Assembly (NCBI GenBank): GCA_040437565.1
Contig: JBDOQK010000002.1
Location: 372,001-436,000 of the forward strand
Length of the DNA stretch: 64,000 bases
Direction: 5' to 3'
Source of the DNA: Albugo candida
Lineage: Eukaryota; Oomycota; Peronosporomycetes; Albuginales
This document shows, one piece after another, positions 11,718-22,077 of the stretch (the stretch's first letter is position 1; the number at the start of each line of letters is the position of its first letter). Position numbers and translations under genes: made by a program. The notes beneath the pieces were generated by a model. That model was not told the origin of the DNA and ran no database searches. It saw only the letters and a program-made list of their open reading frames with translations.

Positions 11718-12845
11718 ATGTTACTTCTCAGCCGATTTCTCGGTGGGCTAGGAATTGGTTTGATCACAGGTGCAATAGGAGCAATTTCGATAATTGACTG
11801 GAACTTATCGATACATCAGGACGACACAGATGACACAGATAAATTGAGCAAATCAGAAGATAAATTGAACCATCCAGCATTACGTTACGGTATACCGTCA
11901 AGTAACAGTCTTCATTTACGTTCCGACTATGTTGTTTCCTATGATTTTCGGTGTGTTGCAAGTGCATCACTTATGAATTATGGCTCTTATGACCCTCTTC
12001 AATAGTACCCGAAATCCGTCTTGGGTTCTGGAGTATATTGATAAAGATAAGCTACAATCCAACACTCAAGTGCAGCGATCGCTGTCAACTTTCAAGACTG
12101 ATCCACAAATTCCTGAAAAATTCCGGGTCCACCCCAATAAGTTTCTGAATTCAGGATACGATAAAGGACATCTTGCTCCAGCAAGTAATCTTTGTATGAG
12201 AAGAATCGGCGAATTCAGCTGACATGAAATTCTATTTGTGGACAGGGAACATGACTACATCGCAAAAGTCAATGGATGAGAGCTTTTTGATGACAAACAT
12301 ATCTCCACAAGTAGGAGCAGGATTTAACCGTGCATACTGGTCGCGATTTGAAGGCTTTGTGCGCCATATAGCAAATTTATATGGTGGGGCTTTTGTCGTG
12401 ACAGGGCCTCTGTATCTACCCAAGGTATGGATTCTACCTTTACATCGCGGTGGACTGCATAATTGGGATCAACACTTTTCAGAAAAAACGTAAAAGCGAA
12501 GAATTCGTCGTGGAATACCCAGTTATTGGAAAGCCGCCGGACACAATAGCCGTACCAACGCACTTTTTCAAGGTCATTCTAGTCCGGAAAAATGATGAGG
12601 CATTTGCAAGCGCTGGTTTCATTCTACCCAATCGACATATCGCACCTGATACAGCGCTGAAAGAATTTGTGGCCCCGGTCAAAGTCATCGAAAAGTATTC
12701 CGGATTGCAATTCTTCGAGAAATTACACCACGGCGACGAATCAGACCTTTGTACTGAGACGAAATGTGTTTTAGTGGAAAATTATCAACGAGCTAAGAAG
12801 AAAAGTAACGCGAGCGCAAAGCTGGAAACCAAACGACTCGCGTAG
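11718..12845 (+). CDS. EndoG-type DNA/RNA non-specific endonuclease
   Basis: Four exons: 11718-11950, 12006-12184, 12246-12424 and 12483-12845. The N-terminus (MLLLSRFLGGLGIGLITGAIGAISII) is a hydrophobic mitochondrial anchor or targeting segment. Then come HPALRYGIPSS, LRSDYVVSYDFRTRNPSWVLEY and the active-site block YDKGHLAPA, followed by SMDESFLMTNISPQ. This is the beta-beta-alpha metal nuclease fold of EndoG/NUC1, which cuts DNA and RNA in mitochondria or in dying cells. The usual DRGH catalytic motif is DKGH here, keeping the general-base His. The splice at 12184/12246 places APA-R-N ahead of the MTTSQKSM segment; the conserved downstream Asn of the metal site is in the NISPQ region. The C-terminal exon continues to EFVAPVKVIEKYSGLQFFEKL, a typical family ending. 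Length (about 315 residues) is normal. Confidence 0.88.
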
Positions 12846-12874
12846 CATATTTAGTGATGCTGAGAAATACACCA

Positions 12875-13207
12875 CTACACAGCCGTAAGCGTCGTATTTA
12901 ACTGGTAATAGAAGGCGGCAGCAATGAGTATTCTATTTTTTGGGTCATGGAGTAGGACTTGCACGACAGTACGATCACATCTCTTGCTTCGTGAAGCTTG
13001 CCTAGCTGGCATTATTACAAGGTCAAATATAGAAGTTAGTATGTGAGCGTTCTTCGAGCTCAAATGCTGTTTTAGTGGATCGAGATCGCATAAGCGATTT
13101 CGCTGATAATTAACCCCGCTGAGAGCAGGATATTCGTATGCACTTGGTCTAATCAACTCTCTCGCGTCCAATGTTGACACATTATCGGATGAACGTCCTC
13201 CCGTCGC
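12875..13207 (-). CDS. Open reading stretch of unknown nature
   Basis: A stretch of about 110 codons without stop on the minus strand, ending at 12875 and lacking a good ATG at its head; a splice acceptor (CTACTAG) sits just upstream near 13213. It includes DARELIRPSAYEYPALSG and VLLHDPKNRILIAAAFYYQ. I recognise no family. It may be a terminal exon, or chance. Its first 108 bases recur at 16780-16887 because of the gap-2 duplication, where the frame runs into the gap. Confidence 0.25.
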   Translation of the reverse strand, partial: ATGGRSSDNVSTLDARELIRPSAYEYPALSGVNYQRNRLCDLDPLKQHLSSKNAHILTSIFDLVIMPARQASRSKRCDRTVVQVLLHDPKNRILIAAAFYYQLNTTLTAV

Positions 13208-13312
13208 AACTAGTAGGTGCTCAGGTCAAAAACACAATTTCTTACATCGATACATCTGTGTACAAGAAAGTAGCAAACAAGGCTGATTAAACGACAGCGT
13301 TTCAATCCTAGC

Positions 13313-14893
13313 CTATTCTGGAGGGACCCATGAAGTGAGTCCAGGGCGAATCATCAATGGACCTTTGATGGGCAATGAAAGGGACAATTCGTAAGTGATC
13401 GCAAAAGGATCCTGTAGCGTTGGGAGGTCGAAGCGACTAATCAGACTTGCGATTGTCATCTTCATCTCCATCATTGCAAATTTCGCACCAAGACAATATC
13501 GAGGTCCAGCATGAAATACTGTGAATTTGAAAGGTGACACTTGTATCAATTTTCCTGTGTCAAAATCAATCCATCTCTCCGGTTTATATTCTGCAGCATC
13601 ATCTCCCCAAATAGACTTCATCCGGCCGATTGCGTAAGAAGATATGACCGCACGAGTTCCCTCAGGCACGAATGTGCCGTCACTCAAAATAGTGTCTTTG
13701 TTAGCGACACGACCATTAACTGGTGCGGCAGGATTCAATCGAAGACTTTCTTTGATGGCTGCTTCTAGATAAATCAGCTCCCCAAGTTCCTTTCGAGTAG
13801 GTGTTTTCACGGTCCCATAGATAAGTGCGGGCAATTTTTCATGCAATTCATTTCGAATTTTTTCCAGAACCCGAGGATTTCGATTCAGCATTACCATGAT
13901 CCAACATAGACTATGAGATGTTGTTCCTTTACCGGCCGCAATGTATGTAAGTGTCATGTCTCTGATAAACTTTGGCGTAATTTCAATCTCAGAGTCAGCC
14001 GCACTGTCGAGAAAAAGTTCAATCAAATCTTTTCTTCCGCTGTCTGATTCGAGTGTTGTATCAGCGTCTTTTGTTGTCTTCTTTGTTATCGACTGGTTGA
14101 TGATATCAAATATGAAATCGTTGATGATTTTTATGTCCTGACGAAATTCTTTCTCATTTCCATAATCCAAAAACTTTTTGAGTTTCCACCACCACACAGG
14201 TTCCGATGTCCGAAGTTGTAAGACCTTTGGGGCTCTCGTAATCGCGTGCATAAAAGTCTTGTACTGTGCACTTCCTTTCAAACCATCCAAATCAACTCCA
14301 AATCCGATTTTGGTGAATACATCCAAAGTGAGGTACTCCATAAGACTTTTGAAGTCAATCACTTGTTGCATCTCACACGCTTTGCTAACATATTCAATCA
14401 AAGTCTCAACGTGTTTGATGATTTCGTATTCCACTGTAGTGCGCAACATTTTACTTGAAAATAAACGACCCGAGATTTTGCGCTGATGTAGCCATTTCTC
14501 TCCATCAACGGCAATAATGCCTTCACCAAACATGTCTTGAGCGATTTCAGTTGAGATTTTACCTTTCACAAAAGTCTCAAATTGCGTTTGCAATACATCT
14601 TCAATCGTTGACGTGGTTGTCAAAACGATAGAAAGAGGACGACCAAGACTTGTCAAAAGCCAAGGCTTCCCTGCATGTCTGACGCATTCATCAGTGAACC
14701 AATCATGCAGACGATGACGCTGTTTCTTTCCTAAATCCAGTGTGTTTCCTAGAAATGGTAACGTGGAACTCGGTCGTGGCAAGCGGAACAATGAGTTAGT
14801 TGCCTTGTGATGCTCATAGTACCAGAAAATGAAGATCGGAATGCTGAGTAGAAATACGTAGGATTGCACGAGGGACTGGAGGAGAGTCCACAT
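13313..14893 (-). CDS. Cytochrome P450 (left copy, probably an assembly duplicate)
   Basis: 526 residues, intronless. An N-terminal membrane anchor (VQSYVFLLSIPIFIFWYY) is followed by a proline-rich hinge (LPRPSSTLPFLG). The I-helix oxygen-binding motif reads AAGKGTTS, the ExxR motif KESLR, and the haem loop FHAGPRYCLG with the axial Cys. Overall pattern resembles fatty-acid hydroxylase P450s of the CYP86/CYP94 kind and the oomycete CYP5014-like group; the subfamily is an inference. It would sit in the ER membrane and need a P450 reductase. Upstream, near 14909-14922 on the minus strand, CCATTGGCATTTTC resembles an oomycete initiator. This copy is base-for-base the same as 16993-18573, so count it once. 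Confidence 0.9.
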   Translation of the reverse strand: MWTLLQSLVQSYVFLLSIPIFIFWYYEHHKATNSLFRLPRPSSTLPFLGNTLDLGKKQRHRLHDWFTDECVRHAGKPWLLTSLGRPLSIVLTTTSTIEDVLQTQFETFVKGKISTEIAQDMFGEGIIAVDGEKWLHQRKISGRLFSSKMLRTTVEYEIIKHVETLIEYVSKACEMQQVIDFKSLMEYLTLDVFTKIGFGVDLDGLKGSAQYKTFMHAITRAPKVLQLRTSEPVWWWKLKKFLDYGNEKEFRQDIKIINDFIFDIINQSITKKTTKDADTTLESDSGRKDLIELFLDSAADSEIEITPKFIRDMTLTYIAAGKGTTSHSLCWIMVMLNRNPRVLEKIRNELHEKLPALIYGTVKTPTRKELGELIYLEAAIKESLRLNPAAPVNGRVANKDTILSDGTFVPEGTRAVISSYAIGRMKSIWGDDAAEYKPERWIDFDTGKLIQVSPFKFTVFHAGPRYCLGAKFAMMEMKMTIASLISRFDLPTLQDPFAITYELSLSLPIKGPLMIRPGLTSWVPPE

Positions 14894-15261
14894 TTTCAGA
14901 GATAATTGAAAATGCCAATGGTCACTCGTTAGCCTCTTACTGCCTTGACAGTAAGATGTTAGAAAAGGTTTCTAAAATCGGGGACGAGCCAGTGTTTTAA
15001 TTCTCCATACTTCTCAGCATGCGACTTTCCTAATGAAATTACAGTTGCCGAAAGCATAAAGTATCAATGAGTGGCCTTTATGCGATTCATCAGCTGGGCA
15101 AGAAGGGCTACGTCGCACGTTTTGGTTGAGGTGAAAAGTTATGTAGCTTTTCTGTGGATGAAAACAAAACACCTAACATTGGCAACGTGTACACATTCAG
15201 CACTATGATTGAGCTCTACGTTCCAAAATTACAGGTAAAAAAAGAAAGGTAGCTTTCTATC

Positions 15262-16679
15262 CTATAATTCAACAACGTCCTTTCCATTGTTCATTCGCGA
15301 TCCAGGTCCTGCATGATAGCCGTTCATTGGTTGAGAATACGGTCGGGCAATACGGTCGTCTGAATCATACGCGTAAGCGTAGTCACACGAATCCGTTGGT
15401 TGTTCGTAGTTACCTGGTTGCTGCCGTCCATTTCGATCGTCGTGATGAGGAGAACGATCTTTTCTGAAGTATTCATCTAAATTTGGCTGATCCTCTTCAT
15501 CGTATTTTCCGGCTTTTTGTAGCTTGTATTTCCGATAAAATGCATACACTCCACGAAGCATCAGTATGAAAATCATAAACGCATTCAGTCCAACGATAGT
15601 CAGAGAAACTCCATGCTGGAGATCGGTCGGGAACCCGTCAGCGCTGGCCGCACTGATCAGAAAAAAAGTGAGGATGAGCACGGCCATTTTCATCAATGTT
15701 ACAAAACTGGTCGTTGTTTGAGCAAATCGAGAATTGTAAGGGGAACGGATCTCCAAATATAAGAAAAATAGGACATTGGAAACCAAAAGAATTGCAAGTT
15801 GCGCCGTAGTACTGATTCCAACGTATCCAGTCACACACCCGGAAATTAATGCCAGCATCATTTTTGGAGCAAAAAAGAATCGATGTCGGTATTTGTACTC
15901 GTCGTATAGTGGCCCATAGCGCAAACATACTTTTTTATCCAAATGTCCTGGTGTGCCAACGTCTTTGATTTCTTCCTCGTGACGTTTGATGACGAAGTAA
16001 CCGTAGACGATAATACCAAACGCAAGGAAGATAATGGATAAGACTGCAGCGTATAGTTTGATGTCGTGGAGCGCATTTGTATCGAAGGACCGATATATCT
16101 GATAAGTTGCTGCAACACCGATCGAGTATTGACTCACGATTAGGATCAGGATTACAAAACCAATCGTTCTGTCATAGAATTTGGCAACAAAGTCTCTGCG
16201 AGACATGAACAAACCAGACAGAGCATACGCAATCAAGAACAGACCCAGTACACAACCAAGAACCGTAGCGACACCGGCTAACGCGCTTACAAACAGCATA
16301 TCTTCGTCGATTCCTACGTTTCGACAATATGTTGATATCCCAGATTCGGAAGACGTCATATCAAAATCTGATAGCCGACGAGTGCCGAAATTGTTCATAT
16401 CAGTATCTTCGAATTTGTAAAAGAGAAACATGGAAGCAGCCAATTGCTTTCCTGCCGAGCTTATGATATAGGAACCTCCCTCGAGCTTCAGCATGCTCAC
16501 GAAAACCATGAATTGACATACGTCGATAGATGCGACAGCAGTGTTGCCTGAAGATGCAGCGGCCATTGCTGAGGTACTGACTCCACCAACTCCAGCTGCT
16601 CCACCACCTACCGCCGCCGCCACGCTGATCACACCAGTTAAAGCTATGGTAGTACTCGCAAATGCTTTTGTAACCGGTG
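15262..16679 (-). CDS. Multi-pass membrane protein, truncated left copy at gap 2
   Basis: This is the C-terminal 472 residues of the membrane protein that is complete at 18942-21563. It ends where the contig ends, at base 16679, inside the first hydrophobic segment. The truncation is a property of the assembly and not a broken gene. The reading that continues through the N run to 16860 joins unrelated sequence and should not be used. Confidence 0.85.
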
Positions 16680-16779
16680 NNNNNNNNNNNNNNNNNNNNN
16701 NNNNNNNNNNNNNNNNNNNNNNNNNNNNNNNNNNNNNNNNNNNNNNNNNNNNNNNNNNNNNNNNNNNNNNNNNNNNNNN
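16680..16779. other. Assembly gap 2 (100 N)
   Basis: 100 N between the two copies of the 3,580-bp duplicated segment. The size is a placeholder and carries no biological information. Confidence 0.95.
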
Positions 16780-19700
16780 TCGCTGATAATTAACCCCGCT
16801 GAGAGCAGGATATTCGTATGCACTTGGTCTAATCAACTCTCTCGCGTCCAATGTTGACACATTATCGGATGAACGTCCTCCCGTCGCAACTAGTAGGTGC
16901 TCAGGTCAAAAACACAATTTCTTACATCGATACATCTGTGTACAAGAAAGTAGCAAACAAGGCTGATTAAACGACAGCGTTTCAATCCTAGCCTATTCTG
17001 GAGGGACCCATGAAGTGAGTCCAGGGCGAATCATCAATGGACCTTTGATGGGCAATGAAAGGGACAATTCGTAAGTGATCGCAAAAGGATCCTGTAGCGT
17101 TGGGAGGTCGAAGCGACTAATCAGACTTGCGATTGTCATCTTCATCTCCATCATTGCAAATTTCGCACCAAGACAATATCGAGGTCCAGCATGAAATACT
17201 GTGAATTTGAAAGGTGACACTTGTATCAATTTTCCTGTGTCAAAATCAATCCATCTCTCCGGTTTATATTCTGCAGCATCATCTCCCCAAATAGACTTCA
17301 TCCGGCCGATTGCGTAAGAAGATATGACCGCACGAGTTCCCTCAGGCACGAATGTGCCGTCACTCAAAATAGTGTCTTTGTTAGCGACACGACCATTAAC
17401 TGGTGCGGCAGGATTCAATCGAAGACTTTCTTTGATGGCTGCTTCTAGATAAATCAGCTCCCCAAGTTCCTTTCGAGTAGGTGTTTTCACGGTCCCATAG
17501 ATAAGTGCGGGCAATTTTTCATGCAATTCATTTCGAATTTTTTCCAGAACCCGAGGATTTCGATTCAGCATTACCATGATCCAACATAGACTATGAGATG
17601 TTGTTCCTTTACCGGCCGCAATGTATGTAAGTGTCATGTCTCTGATAAACTTTGGCGTAATTTCAATCTCAGAGTCAGCCGCACTGTCGAGAAAAAGTTC
17701 AATCAAATCTTTTCTTCCGCTGTCTGATTCGAGTGTTGTATCAGCGTCTTTTGTTGTCTTCTTTGTTATCGACTGGTTGATGATATCAAATATGAAATCG
17801 TTGATGATTTTTATGTCCTGACGAAATTCTTTCTCATTTCCATAATCCAAAAACTTTTTGAGTTTCCACCACCACACAGGTTCCGATGTCCGAAGTTGTA
17901 AGACCTTTGGGGCTCTCGTAATCGCGTGCATAAAAGTCTTGTACTGTGCACTTCCTTTCAAACCATCCAAATCAACTCCAAATCCGATTTTGGTGAATAC
18001 ATCCAAAGTGAGGTACTCCATAAGACTTTTGAAGTCAATCACTTGTTGCATCTCACACGCTTTGCTAACATATTCAATCAAAGTCTCAACGTGTTTGATG
18101 ATTTCGTATTCCACTGTAGTGCGCAACATTTTACTTGAAAATAAACGACCCGAGATTTTGCGCTGATGTAGCCATTTCTCTCCATCAACGGCAATAATGC
18201 CTTCACCAAACATGTCTTGAGCGATTTCAGTTGAGATTTTACCTTTCACAAAAGTCTCAAATTGCGTTTGCAATACATCTTCAATCGTTGACGTGGTTGT
18301 CAAAACGATAGAAAGAGGACGACCAAGACTTGTCAAAAGCCAAGGCTTCCCTGCATGTCTGACGCATTCATCAGTGAACCAATCATGCAGACGATGACGC
18401 TGTTTCTTTCCTAAATCCAGTGTGTTTCCTAGAAATGGTAACGTGGAACTCGGTCGTGGCAAGCGGAACAATGAGTTAGTTGCCTTGTGATGCTCATAGT
18501 ACCAGAAAATGAAGATCGGAATGCTGAGTAGAAATACGTAGGATTGCACGAGGGACTGGAGGAGAGTCCACATTTTCAGAGATAATTGAAAATGCCAATG
18601 GTCACTCGTTAGCCTCTTACTGCCTTGACAGTAAGATGTTAGAAAAGGTTTCTAAAATCGGGGACGAGCCAGTGTTTTAATTCTCCATACTTCTCAGCAT
18701 GCGACTTTCCTAATGAAATTACAGTTGCCGAAAGCATAAAGTATCAATGAGTGGCCTTTATGCGATTCATCAGCTGGGCAAGAAGGGCTACGTCGCACGT
18801 TTTGGTTGAGGTGAAAAGTTATGTAGCTTTTCTGTGGATGAAAACAAAACACCTAACATTGGCAACGTGTACACATTCAGCACTATGATTGAGCTCTACG
18901 TTCCAAAATTACAGGTAAAAAAAGAAAGGTAGCTTTCTATCCTATAATTCAACAACGTCCTTTCCATTGTTCATTCGCGATCCAGGTCCTGCATGATAGC
19001 CGTTCATTGGTTGAGAATACGGTCGGGCAATACGGTCGTCTGAATCATACGCGTAAGCGTAGTCACACGAATCCGTTGGTTGTTCGTAGTTACCTGGTTG
19101 CTGCCGTCCATTTCGATCGTCGTGATGAGGAGAACGATCTTTTCTGAAGTATTCATCTAAATTTGGCTGATCCTCTTCATCGTATTTTCCGGCTTTTTGT
19201 AGCTTGTATTTCCGATAAAATGCATACACTCCACGAAGCATCAGTATGAAAATCATAAACGCATTCAGTCCAACGATAGTCAGAGAAACTCCATGCTGGA
19301 GATCGGTCGGGAACCCGTCAGCGCTGGCCGCACTGATCAGAAAAAAAGTGAGGATGAGCACGGCCATTTTCATCAATGTTACAAAACTGGTCGTTGTTTG
19401 AGCAAATCGAGAATTGTAAGGGGAACGGATCTCCAAATATAAGAAAAATAGGACATTGGAAACCAAAAGAATTGCAAGTTGCGCCGTAGTACTGATTCCA
19501 ACGTATCCAGTCACACACCCGGAAATTAATGCCAGCATCATTTTTGGAGCAAAAAAGAATCGATGTCGGTATTTGTACTCGTCGTATAGTGGCCCATAGC
19601 GCAAACATACTTTTTTATCCAAATGTCCTGGTGTGCCAACGTCTTTGATTTCTTCCTCGTGACGTTTGATGACGAAGTAACCGTAGACGATAATACCAAA

Positions 19701-20359
19701 CGCAAGGAAGATAATGGATAAGACTGCAGCGTATAGTTTGATGTCGTGGAGCGCATTTGTATCGAAGGACCGATATATCTGATAAGTTGCTGCAACACCG
19801 ATCGAGTATTGACTCACGATTAGGATCAGGATTACAAAACCAATCGTTCTGTCATAGAATTTGGCAACAAAGTCTCTGCGAGACATGAACAAACCAGACA
19901 GAGCATACGCAATCAAGAACAGACCCAGTACACAACCAAGAACCGTAGCGACACCGGCTAACGCGCTTACAAACAGCATATCTTCGTCGATTCCTACGTT
20001 TCGACAATATGTTGATATCCCAGATTCGGAAGACGTCATATCAAAATCTGATAGCCGACGAGTGCCGAAATTGTTCATATCAGTATCTTCGAATTTGTAA
20101 AAGAGAAACATGGAAGCAGCCAATTGCTTTCCTGCCGAGCTTATGATATAGGAACCTCCCTCGAGCTTCAGCATGCTCACGAAAACCATGAATTGACATA
20201 CGTCGATAGATGCGACAGCAGTGTTGCCTGAAGATGCAGCGGCCATTGCTGAGGTACTGACTCCACCAACTCCAGCTGCTCCACCACCTACCGCCGCCGC
20301 CACGCTGATCACACCAGTTAAAGCTATGGTAGTACTCGCAAATGCTTTTGTAACCGGTG
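16780..20359. repeat. Right copy of the 3,580-bp gap-2 duplication
   Basis: Counterpart of 13100-16679. This copy continues into unique sequence at 20360 and completes the membrane-protein gene, so it is the one to keep for that gene. Confidence 0.9.
16993..18573 (-). CDS. Cytochrome P450 (right copy)
   Basis: The same gene as 13313-14893, with identical protein. It carries the N-terminal anchor, the I-helix AAGKGTTS, ExxR as KESLR and the haem loop FHAGPRYCLG. It lies 368 bases downstream of the membrane-protein stop at 18942, on the same strand. Those 368 bases (18574-18941, and 14894-15261 in the other copy) hold no other gene and should contain its promoter. Confidence 0.9.
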   Translation of the reverse strand: MWTLLQSLVQSYVFLLSIPIFIFWYYEHHKATNSLFRLPRPSSTLPFLGNTLDLGKKQRHRLHDWFTDECVRHAGKPWLLTSLGRPLSIVLTTTSTIEDVLQTQFETFVKGKISTEIAQDMFGEGIIAVDGEKWLHQRKISGRLFSSKMLRTTVEYEIIKHVETLIEYVSKACEMQQVIDFKSLMEYLTLDVFTKIGFGVDLDGLKGSAQYKTFMHAITRAPKVLQLRTSEPVWWWKLKKFLDYGNEKEFRQDIKIINDFIFDIINQSITKKTTKDADTTLESDSGRKDLIELFLDSAADSEIEITPKFIRDMTLTYIAAGKGTTSHSLCWIMVMLNRNPRVLEKIRNELHEKLPALIYGTVKTPTRKELGELIYLEAAIKESLRLNPAAPVNGRVANKDTILSDGTFVPEGTRAVISSYAIGRMKSIWGDDAAEYKPERWIDFDTGKLIQVSPFKFTVFHAGPRYCLGAKFAMMEMKMTIASLISRFDLPTLQDPFAITYELSLSLPIKGPLMIRPGLTSWVPPE

Positions 20360-21563
20360 TGATAACAGCAGCAGTTTTCGTAGTCTCATCATTTTTGATC
20401 ACTCCCTGTGTAATTCCAAATGATCGATCTTTTTTCTTCTGTTCATCTGTCAACTCTCCACTGAATGTGGAACAAGAGCAAGCTGCGAAGGAAGCACACT
20501 CTTTTGTGGAAACAAAACTCTGGTCTGCTGCGATCGCAGAAAATCCCGTCACTCGTTTCGTAAAGTCTTTGACCATGCTCGGGTTCATAAACGATATCAG
20601 ACTGAGATTTTTGTAGATTAATGATTGGAATCCATTCGTGGCTGTATAAGACCATTTATCATTGAGACAAGCTGGAAATCGGCATAAAGACACGCAAGCG
20701 TCTCCGGGTATGCCGTAAAACTGCCCTCCATATACTGAGCACTTGCTCGACGTGACAGCAGCAGAAACGTCCAAATCAGCACCACCACAAGTGAGTTTCT
20801 TTTTGAGCCATTGACCGTAAAACTTTTCATCGCACACAATTGTGTTAGAATCGTCTTTATCTACGTCTTGAATAACAGGTGCTGGTACCAATGGTACTTT
20901 TGTGGTATCTAACTTGCTTGTATCGTCCGAGGTGTTTAAGGGGACATTGACATCATCCTCCTTCACGGTAGTCAAAGAATTTAGCGAGTCTGGACTGTTC
21001 GTACTAGTATTCAATTCGAGTAGTGATCGTGTGTTATTATTGAGCGAATCCACAGTCGATGCTTCAATGGGCGGACTTAGTGGAGGTACTGCTGGCTCTG
21101 GAGCTTGAGAACTCGCAGTTTCTGGCGGTGTCGTGGTTTCTTCCGTTTTCTTTTTAGTGTCTTCGTGCTGACGAGGAGAAGTCTCTTTTTTTGTGGGGTT
21201 TTCTATTGATGTAGGCGTGTGTGTTGTCGAAGGTGTGGTTGGTATGAGCGACACGTCTAAATCGGTTGGTGTTCTAGCTTTTGTGGCTTTTGATGAGGCT
21301 GACGTGTTGCTTGCATTGACAATCAAAGAGTTTTCCTCGATCTTCGTTTGACCAGGTTGGTTTGGGCTTTTCGTTTTATGTAACTCGGTCGTGTTCAATG
21401 TAGAATCACCTGGAGCGTGCTCCTTTGCTTCAGTGAGCGTAGTTGCCACAGAAGACAGCATATCCAGTCTGCATTTTGCTTGTGCGTCACTGTATTGTGC
21501 AGGATAATACACTAGTATCAAAAGTAACGCGGGAGCTGACGGACACCAAGAACGCACGCGCAT
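18942..21563 (-). CDS. Secretory-pathway multi-pass membrane protein with Ser/Thr-rich ectodomain
   Basis: 873 residues, intronless. It starts with a signal peptide (about residues 1-28, with ALLLILVYY core and cleavage near DAQA). A roughly 210-residue Ser/Thr/Pro-rich stretch follows, likely O-glycosylated, then a Cys-rich region (about residues 240-385, including LTCGG, DACVSLCRFPAC and FAACSC). From about residue 395 there is an Ala/Gly-rich hydrophobic segment and seven or more transmembrane helices (for example VILILIVSQYSIGVAA, AVLSIIFLAFGIIVYGYFVI, MAVLILTFFLISAA). The tail is cytosolic, charged and Tyr/Pro-rich. The order signal peptide, ectodomain, many membrane helices and cytosolic tail recalls fungal TRP-like/Flc proteins, but I cannot claim homology. 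It probably sits in the plasma membrane and may be lineage-specific. Confidence 0.82.
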   Translation of the reverse strand: MRVRSWCPSAPALLLILVYYPAQYSDAQAKCRLDMLSSVATTLTEAKEHAPGDSTLNTTELHKTKSPNQPGQTKIEENSLIVNASNTSASSKATKARTPTDLDVSLIPTTPSTTHTPTSIENPTKKETSPRQHEDTKKKTEETTTPPETASSQAPEPAVPPLSPPIEASTVDSLNNNTRSLLELNTSTNSPDSLNSLTTVKEDDVNVPLNTSDDTSKLDTTKVPLVPAPVIQDVDKDDSNTIVCDEKFYGQWLKKKLTCGGADLDVSAAVTSSKCSVYGGQFYGIPGDACVSLCRFPACLNDKWSYTATNGFQSLIYKNLSLISFMNPSMVKDFTKRVTGFSAIAADQSFVSTKECASFAACSCSTFSGELTDEQKKKDRSFGITQGVIKNDETTKTAAVITPVTKAFASTTIALTGVISVAAAVGGGAAGVGGVSTSAMAAASSGNTAVASIDVCQFMVFVSMLKLEGGSYIISSAGKQLAASMFLFYKFEDTDMNNFGTRRLSDFDMTSSESGISTYCRNVGIDEDMLFVSALAGVATVLGCVLGLFLIAYALSGLFMSRRDFVAKFYDRTIGFVILILIVSQYSIGVAATYQIYRSFDTNALHDIKLYAAVLSIIFLAFGIIVYGYFVIKRHEEEIKDVGTPGHLDKKVCLRYGPLYDEYKYRHRFFFAPKMMLALISGCVTGYVGISTTAQLAILLVSNVLFFLYLEIRSPYNSRFAQTTTSFVTLMKMAVLILTFFLISAASADGFPTDLQHGVSLTIVGLNAFMIFILMLRGVYAFYRKYKLQKAGKYDEEDQPNLDEYFRKDRSPHHDDRNGRQQPGNYEQPTDSCDYAYAYDSDDRIARPYSQPMNGYHAGPGSRMNNGKDVVEL

Positions 21564-22077
21564 CGAAGTTTATAGGTTGGACAAAGGTTTAGAATTGGTC
21601 GTCTTTCTAGACAATTGAAGCCAAAGGTTTTTGGTTTTTGATGCTGGCTTCTTAGTAGAAGCAGGTGTCCTAGCCCTACTGGCGTTTCAACCCAGTTCGT
21701 CTCTCGACCGAACCTATGACCTCAGTTCCTGTAGTCCACAACATTAGGTGTAACGAAACAGAATCAGATCACATAGAGCATAGTATTTAAAGAAATCTCA
21801 CGCCAGAGACGACGTAGTTTCAGCCGTACTCGCTTTCTTACTATCATGCGATTACAATGACTACGTATTACTCGCAGTTTTTATTTTCACGATCTGAGTA
21901 CACCATGCTTACGGCGCAAGCAATGTAATCACTCATTACAAAGAAGTCTGGGTGGTATAACGTATCATACGTAGCTGGTGGACCTGACAGAAGTAGGACA
22001 CACCTTCCTTGTTTCGACGAAAAACGGCAAAAGATGCGAGTGCGCAGAAATGGCCTGCGAGTTGCCATACTCGGTTC
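21564..22077. other. Intergenic, promoter side of the membrane protein
   Basis: 514 bases between the start of the membrane-protein gene and the stop of IFT144, both on the minus strand. A 66-codon minus-strand frame (21868-22068) lies here but has no recognisable content. No RNA gene or repeat was seen. Confidence 0.5.

Larger units (their letters stand above)
13100..16679. repeat. Left copy of the 3,580-bp gap-2 duplication
   Basis: 13100-16679 recurs as 16780-20359 at a constant offset of 3,680, with the 100-N gap 16680-16779 between. I saw no difference between the copies: the two P450 genes translate identically, as does the shared part of the membrane protein. This is most simply an unmerged contig overlap, not a biological tandem duplication. 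Confidence 0.9.

Noticed and set aside
21868-22068. 66-codon minus-strand frame with an Arg-rich start
   Set aside because: It lies directly after the IFT144 stop, with no splice support and no recognisable content.
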